This document shows positions 59,512 to 64,000 of a DNA stretch of 64,000 nucleotides, one piece after another. A model generated the notes under the pieces. It made no database searches and had not been told where the DNA came from. It saw nothing but the letters and a program-made list of their open reading frames with translations. Source of the stretch: Ampullaceana balthica (taxonomy: Eukaryota > Mollusca > Gastropoda > Lymnaeidae); the NCBI GenBank assembly GCA_944989445.1, contig CALYLW010000161.1, positions 591,001-655,000 of the forward strand. The letters run 5' to 3'. The stretch's first letter is position 1. The number at the start of each line of letters is the position of its first letter. The translations under genes were made by a program, and so were the position numbers.

Positions 59512-61596
59512 ATGAATAAGTTGCGTTCATGGCTATTTGGAAATGAGTCTTATAAATCAGTAAACTCCAATCATGAGTCATTGAACAAGGAAGTGAGTGT
59601 TCATCCCTCACTACAGAATTTAATTAAATTGTGCTTAAATATGGTCATTTGAAATCATTCATTTATAATTAATGAGCCTATGCAGAATGCAATGGCAATT
59701 AAATATATTTGCATACAATTCAGAAAAGATATGTAGGAAAAATATACAGCTCTTTGACTTTTTTAAAGTTTGATTAACAATAAAATTGTTAAAATTAGAT
59801 TTGAAACTTTATTTTAAATTCACATTTTATAATATCTCAAGGCCATTCAAGCATCTGCAAAAACAGAATCAATATTCCGAAAGACATTGTTAAGATTCAT
59901 TCCTCTTGCTCCTGGTGACTGTTTAGAATGCAAGTTAGTTGGCACTGGAGTGATGATGCTGAGTGGAATTATTGTTCTCGTATCGGCTATGCAGTCAAGA
60001 AATAGGTTTGTCTGATGGTTTTGTAAGCATTGGCATAATTAAATCTTGACCTTAGGAATGGTATTTATTTATCATATGGCAACTAAATTTATTCAACATA
60101 TAATATATTCCACAAATGTTTACAAATTTAAATTTAATGTAATGTAGTTTTATAGTTATTTATAGTTTTTATGGTATGGGTATTACAAATTATTTTTTTT
60201 AATGTTCTGTTTCTATGTTACTCTATTTATGGTAAAATACAAATAAACAAATTGTGTAATGAAAACAATAAATTTGAGCTTTTTTTATTAAACTAATACG
60301 GCAGTATACGTTTCGGCTAATGCCTTCATCATTACAATTAACATAAAGAACGTACTTACTTTAAGTAATACGTAAAATTATACTTGGTGTTGTATATAAT
60401 ACTAGATCGACCCACAGCGTAGCATACTCCGCAGAATCGCTCGTAGATAGTGCAAATAAACAGGGAAAAGAATGGGCACAAACTTCTCTCGGTACTCTTT
60501 ATGGAAGTTGTTTTGAAGCATTAATTCCTTTCCTTCTATATAGTATGTCTCATTTCGGTGCGCATAGTGCGGCAGGGTCGGGGAGTGCACATTACTACCT
60601 ATATACAGACTATATGTCTTGTTTACTCTAGTTTCTAGCAAATTATATATATATAAAAAACAGATAAACATTAAAAACAGTTTCAGTAACTTTTCTTGTA
60701 CCATTTATTGATGTCTCATGCAAGGTTTTGATGCAACTGACAAAGTTATTCAGGGCATCAGTATATTATTCCAGAAAATAAATAAATTTTATTTTTATAA
60801 ATTACGTTGTTGCTTTAAAGTTAAAGCTTTAGAAACAAAAATTATATTACTGTAGTAAATTTGATGTTTGTAATATTAACCATGGAATCTGTATAGGAAT
60901 GCCTGTACACACTGTAATGTATAAGATAAGTCTGTAAATATATAATTCACAATATAAAATGTGCTCTTTCATGCACATAAACATAGTGAAAACTATATAT
61001 ACATGTATACTTAAGTATTTATTACTGGTATTTATATAAAAGATGGGAAGGGTATGTGTGTAATTTTTTTTTCTCAATGCATATACTTGAATTTTTTTGA
61101 AAACTTTAGAACTAGATTTTTATCAATATCTAGTGATAAACTACTAAGAGATTTTTTTGTTTTTCAGTAATCCAAAAGTAGTTGTGAAAAATAGTGTTTT
61201 ATATTACTCATTGTGTGGAGGCTTGTTTCTTGGTAAGTATAGATTGATTTAAGCATGATAATTTATACTACAATATTCCTTATTCTTGATACATAAAAAT
61301 ATATTTCTTAGCTTAAAAATAGTTTGCTTTCAAATCTTACACATTTGTACAAATCCTTGTTCAGTAATCTTGATATGTGCTTAAAACTATTATTTAAAAA
61401 TGAATATAAAATCATAACGACTTTAATTTACCTTGCACTTGTTTTTTTTAATTAAGAGTTAAGAATAACAGAGAGCTAGAACTGTAGGAAAAAATTGATA
61501 AGCTACACAAAAATTGTTATATAATTTTTTTCAGGATTTGAATATACAGCATTTTGCCGATTATTAAACTGTGGTGTTTTCAAAAAGGAACCATGA
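59512..61596 (+). CDS. Gene B: small two-TM protein with CxxC, DMAC1/TMEM261-like (DUF4536)
   Basis: Four exons: 59512-59592, 59842-60005, 61168-61232, 61535-61596; 372 nt, 123 aa, TGA stop. The N-terminus MNKLRSWLFG resembles gene A's MSLLQILFG. FIPLAPGD is followed by CLECKLVG (a CxxC pair), a first helix (about residues 58-76), a loop NPKVVVKN, a second helix, then AFCRLLNCGVF and the end. Size, the CxxC just before the first helix and the two-helix layout recall DUF4536 proteins such as human DMAC1, a complex I distal-arm assembly factor. That link is from memory of the family and is tentative; the exon structure is firm. An in-frame-terminated upstream ATG lies at 59492. Intron 2 contains a Helitron-like end (60402-60490). 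A polyadenylation signal follows 41 bp after the stop. Confidence 0.85.
60402..60490 (-). mobile_element. Diverged Helitron-like 3' end
   Basis: CTAGATCGACCCACAGCGTAG then CATACTCCGCAGA and GTGCAAATAAACAGGGAAAA parallel the 3' end of the element at 54121. In gene B intron 2. The other end was not found. Confidence 0.5.
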
Positions 61597-61637
61597 CACC
61601 ATCTTGCATTTAATTCTTTAATTTTATGTAATGTATA

Positions 61638-61643
61638 AATAAA
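61638..61643 (+). terminator. Gene B polyadenylation signal
   Basis: AATAAA within TATAAATAAATAA, 41 bp after the TGA. Short 3' UTR implied. Confidence 0.6.
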
Positions 61644-61975
61644 TAATGTGTATGCCCAAAATGAATTTGCAATTTTTTTACAGTTGTGTCTCTTTAAACA
61701 TTTATTTTCATATAAACGCACTTATGAGTCTTATGATTGGTTGAATATTACATGTATGTCATTTGTTTTGTTTTTTTTGGGCTCTTTTGTTGGTCATTTC
61801 AGGAATTAGGTGACATTAATTATTTTTAGAGAAAGTAGTCGAATTGATTTGCTAAAGTTGAAAATCACCAAATTATGGGTAGGCTGACTTGTTTATTACC
61901 TGAACAGCTCCTCTAATTTTTGCTTCAAGCCGCAATGTCAAATATGCATGACCCATTACCACTAAATATTTATAT

Positions 61976-62723
61976 TAGGGCTGTTAACCATTAATTTAAA
62001 TTTGAAAAATTAACAATTAATTAATCGTTAATTTTGATTAAAGCCAAAAATTAAAATTTATGATGTCATAAGAAACACTTATTAAAGGTTCTTGTTGAAA
62101 ATCTAAATAACACTGGAATGTCTCCTTTATATGTCATCTTTTAACCAACTACGCAAAAAGACAAGTGTCATTATTAGGTTCAAGTGATGAGCGGGTCTAA
62201 TTGACAATATAACCAGCCAAGCTGAACAATCATTCACATGGAACTGAGCTAAATGGTATGCAGAAAACGGTCTTGGCAAGGAATGACATTATCGGATATC
62301 AGTGTTCATTAAGTTTCCATGTAGAGGGTTAATGGATTCAGGAACTTTCATCTCCATTTTGTAGCGCAGTAATTCATCAGAAGGGCTATCGTCATTTTCT
62401 GTCTCTGAGTCAGACTCCATTACTGCCATTAGCTTTTCATTTGGTTTGATAAGTAGGGGAAGTGTTAGAACCATTCTAGGCAAACTTTGTCAACATTTTC
62501 AACATTCCCGTCAGTCAATACATGTTGTTAAAAAACCAAAATGTTTGCGTAATCGTCGGGAAATTTATTATTTATCGGCCACTTTTTATTATTTTTTTAA
62601 AAATTACTTTATGGCTTCTAATAATTTGTAAGTGATTGTTCCATTAATCGTTAAAAATTAATTTAATCGTTAACAATTTTTTACGATAAATTGAGAAATT
62701 AATCAGTAATTTCCGCAGCCCTA
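61976..62723 (-). mobile_element. Non-autonomous hAT element (TAGGGCTG family), copy 4
   Basis: Ends TAGGGCTGTTAA and CCGCAGCCCTA, perfect 8-bp duplication ATTTATAT at 61968-61975 and 62724-62731. Retains the C-terminal part of the transposase rather than the BED finger. Confidence 0.85.
62180..62420 (-). pseudogene. hAT transposase C-terminal (hATC) remnant
   Basis: Minus-strand frame has SDSETENDDSPSDELLRYKM then a degenerate NPLHGNLMNTDIR stop CHSLPRPFSAYHLAQFHV. This parallels the hATC block NPL-WW-NEH-YP-LS-LA-...IPA-S-P-E. A stop and probable frameshifts break it. Confidence 0.6.
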
Positions 62724-63479
62724 ATTTATATTACATGTAATTGTAATTAGGTTTCATTGACTCAAAAGTTATATGCTTACTAATTTTAAGTCAATAGTGT
62801 CATCAGGCCTATCCTAATCTGTTTTGGGATTGAATTTGGAAAACATTATTTTGGCATAAATATATATATCAAAATGCGACAACTTATTTTTAAAAATATG
62901 CTTATATTTATTTTGTGGCAAGATTTTTGTCCACTACTAGATTACACTGTCAGTGGAGCCCAGTGGATTATGTTAAAGGCTATCTGCGCATCTATCATCT
63001 AACTTAAGATTTTTGAGAAAATATTGAAAAAATAACATGATACATAGACATAGACATAGAGATAAATAAAATAATCTTAAAAAAAATTCGACAAACAATC
63101 AACCAGACACCACAAGTTAATATAAAGGATTTAAAAAATAGGGATCGTCCTTAAAAGACGTCACACACCTAGTGGGAGGGGTCGCACATTTGTGACGAGA
63201 TGGAGGGGGAATTTAAGAATATGACGTCACTTCAAAACACGCAACTTTAAATAGAAGTTCTACTTAAATATTTGATTGCTTACAATTTATTTAATTACGT
63301 TTTAAATGGCTTCACGCGTGTTACGATGTTAGAATGCAGGCCTACACTAAATAAATACTTCATAACAAAAAGTGATTTGAAACATGCTAATTTTTAAATA
63401 GGAAAAAAAAAGGTTTTATTGGGGGGCAAAGCTTGTGACGTAATATTGGAAGGGGGTCTAACTTTTTTAACTTATTTTC
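62724..63479. other. Intergenic sequence with partial repeats
   Basis: AT-rich, with a partial MITE (62995-63130, tail CACAAGTTAATATAAAGGAT) and a partial copy of the GGCCGTCC element at 63140-63240 (GACGTCACACACCTAGTGGG). Confidence 0.5.
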
Positions 63480-63640
63480 TTATCTTATCTATACAGACGC
63501 TCCTTCTGTGCAGAAGATAATTGCGTCCACAGACCATGACAGATGATCTGTTGGCAAGTGATGCAGCGTTCACAGGCCACGGCTTTGTGGGTTCCATGCA
63601 TTACCTAGCCGCCTAACTAGTGTTAGGTACCCATTCGGGT
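63478..63640 (-). mobile_element. 5'-truncated type 2 SINE
   Basis: Complement of the SINE at 56313: GATAAG tail, AGAAGGAGCGTCTGTATAG, GGCAAGTGATGCAGCGTTCA, then body to GGTACCCATTCGGG. The tRNA head is missing. Confidence 0.85.
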
Positions 63641-64000
63641 CTTTTGTAAATATGTTAAGGAGGTCCCAACCATGTGCACGTGCCAAAAAAAAATACCGAA
63701 AAAGTTTACTGGATTTCCTGGAAAATAAAAATAAAACGAAAAAATAGTAGTTTGTCAATTGCTCGTTAACTATAAAATCTATCGGGTTGAAACAAACGCC
63801 AAACGAAAGCTAATAATAATAATATTTAGAACAATGTTGGAGAAGGAAGCTTTTTAAAAATCTCTTTTCTTTCGACTCCCGTAATTTTAGCAGCAATTTG
63901 TAGATAGCAATTGTTTTTTTTAAATCCTTTATATTAACTCGTGGCGTCTGCACCCGCCCTTGCTTGTCACCAAAACTTTTGATCGATTTTTAACCCACTT
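63641..64000. other. Intergenic sequence at right edge
   Basis: No gene seen. From 63918 it matches, in reverse, the CACGAGTTAATATAAAGGAT repeat end of 51384-51659. Confidence 0.5.

Noticed and set aside
59492..59515. Upstream ATG of gene B as the true start
   Set aside because: It runs into a stop after seven codons; it may act as a short uORF at most.
60402..60704. Minus-strand open frame of 100 codons in gene B intron 2
   Set aside because: Overlaps a Helitron-like end and A/T-rich filler; no similarity or splice logic.

Overview
The window is an AT-rich animal nuclear genome segment with GT-AG introns and dense transposon debris. The proteins look lophotrochozoan, and an RNase H-bearing I-group LINE plus tRNA-derived SINEs would suit a mollusc such as a gastropod. 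The phylum is an inference from protein similarity, not a demonstrated fact.

Layout. (1) 1-23610, minus strand: TTC27. I resolve 22 coding exons that keep one reading frame for 756 codons plus one base. The last roughly 80 residues lie off the left edge. (2) 23611-23742: only 132 bp separate the TTC27 start codon from the divergent PSMC1 start codon, so the two genes probably share a bidirectional promoter. (3) 23743-46712, plus strand: PSMC1, proteasome ATPase Rpt2, 12 coding exons and 441 residues, complete. Exon 1 carries only the initiator Met. (4) 46713-50109: intergenic repeats. (5) 50110-55667, minus strand: gene A, 5 exons, 240 aa, a coiled-coil protein with two membrane segments. (6) 55668-59511: a repeat-filled head-to-head interval. 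(7) 59512-61596, plus strand: gene B, 4 exons, 123 aa, a small two-TM protein with a CxxC, resembling DMAC1/TMEM261 (DUF4536). Genes A and B share sequence motifs and intron phases (0-2-1), so they look like diverged inverted paralogs. (8) 61597-64000: hAT and SINE remnants.

The mobile-element layer is unusually readable. Target-site duplications fix the borders of many elements: 8-bp hAT-type duplications, TTAA, TA, and 9-10 bp retroposon duplications. Nesting order can be read in several places: a LINE inside an hAT element inside TTC27; a Helitron-like element inside a hAT-like foldback element; an element with repeated GTCCCGTGAGTCAC motifs inside a second copy of that foldback element; and an I-type LINE inside a pogo-like element. 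Two tRNA-headed SINEs share a body but carry different 3' tails, each matching a different LINE present in the same window.

The two named genes serve proteostasis and assembly: Rpt2 is an ATPase of the 19S proteasome base and TTC27 is a TPR protein. No CRISPR array, rRNA gene or intact tRNA gene was seen. Splice sites were placed by eye from frame, GT-AG signals and recalled family sequence; there is no transcript support.
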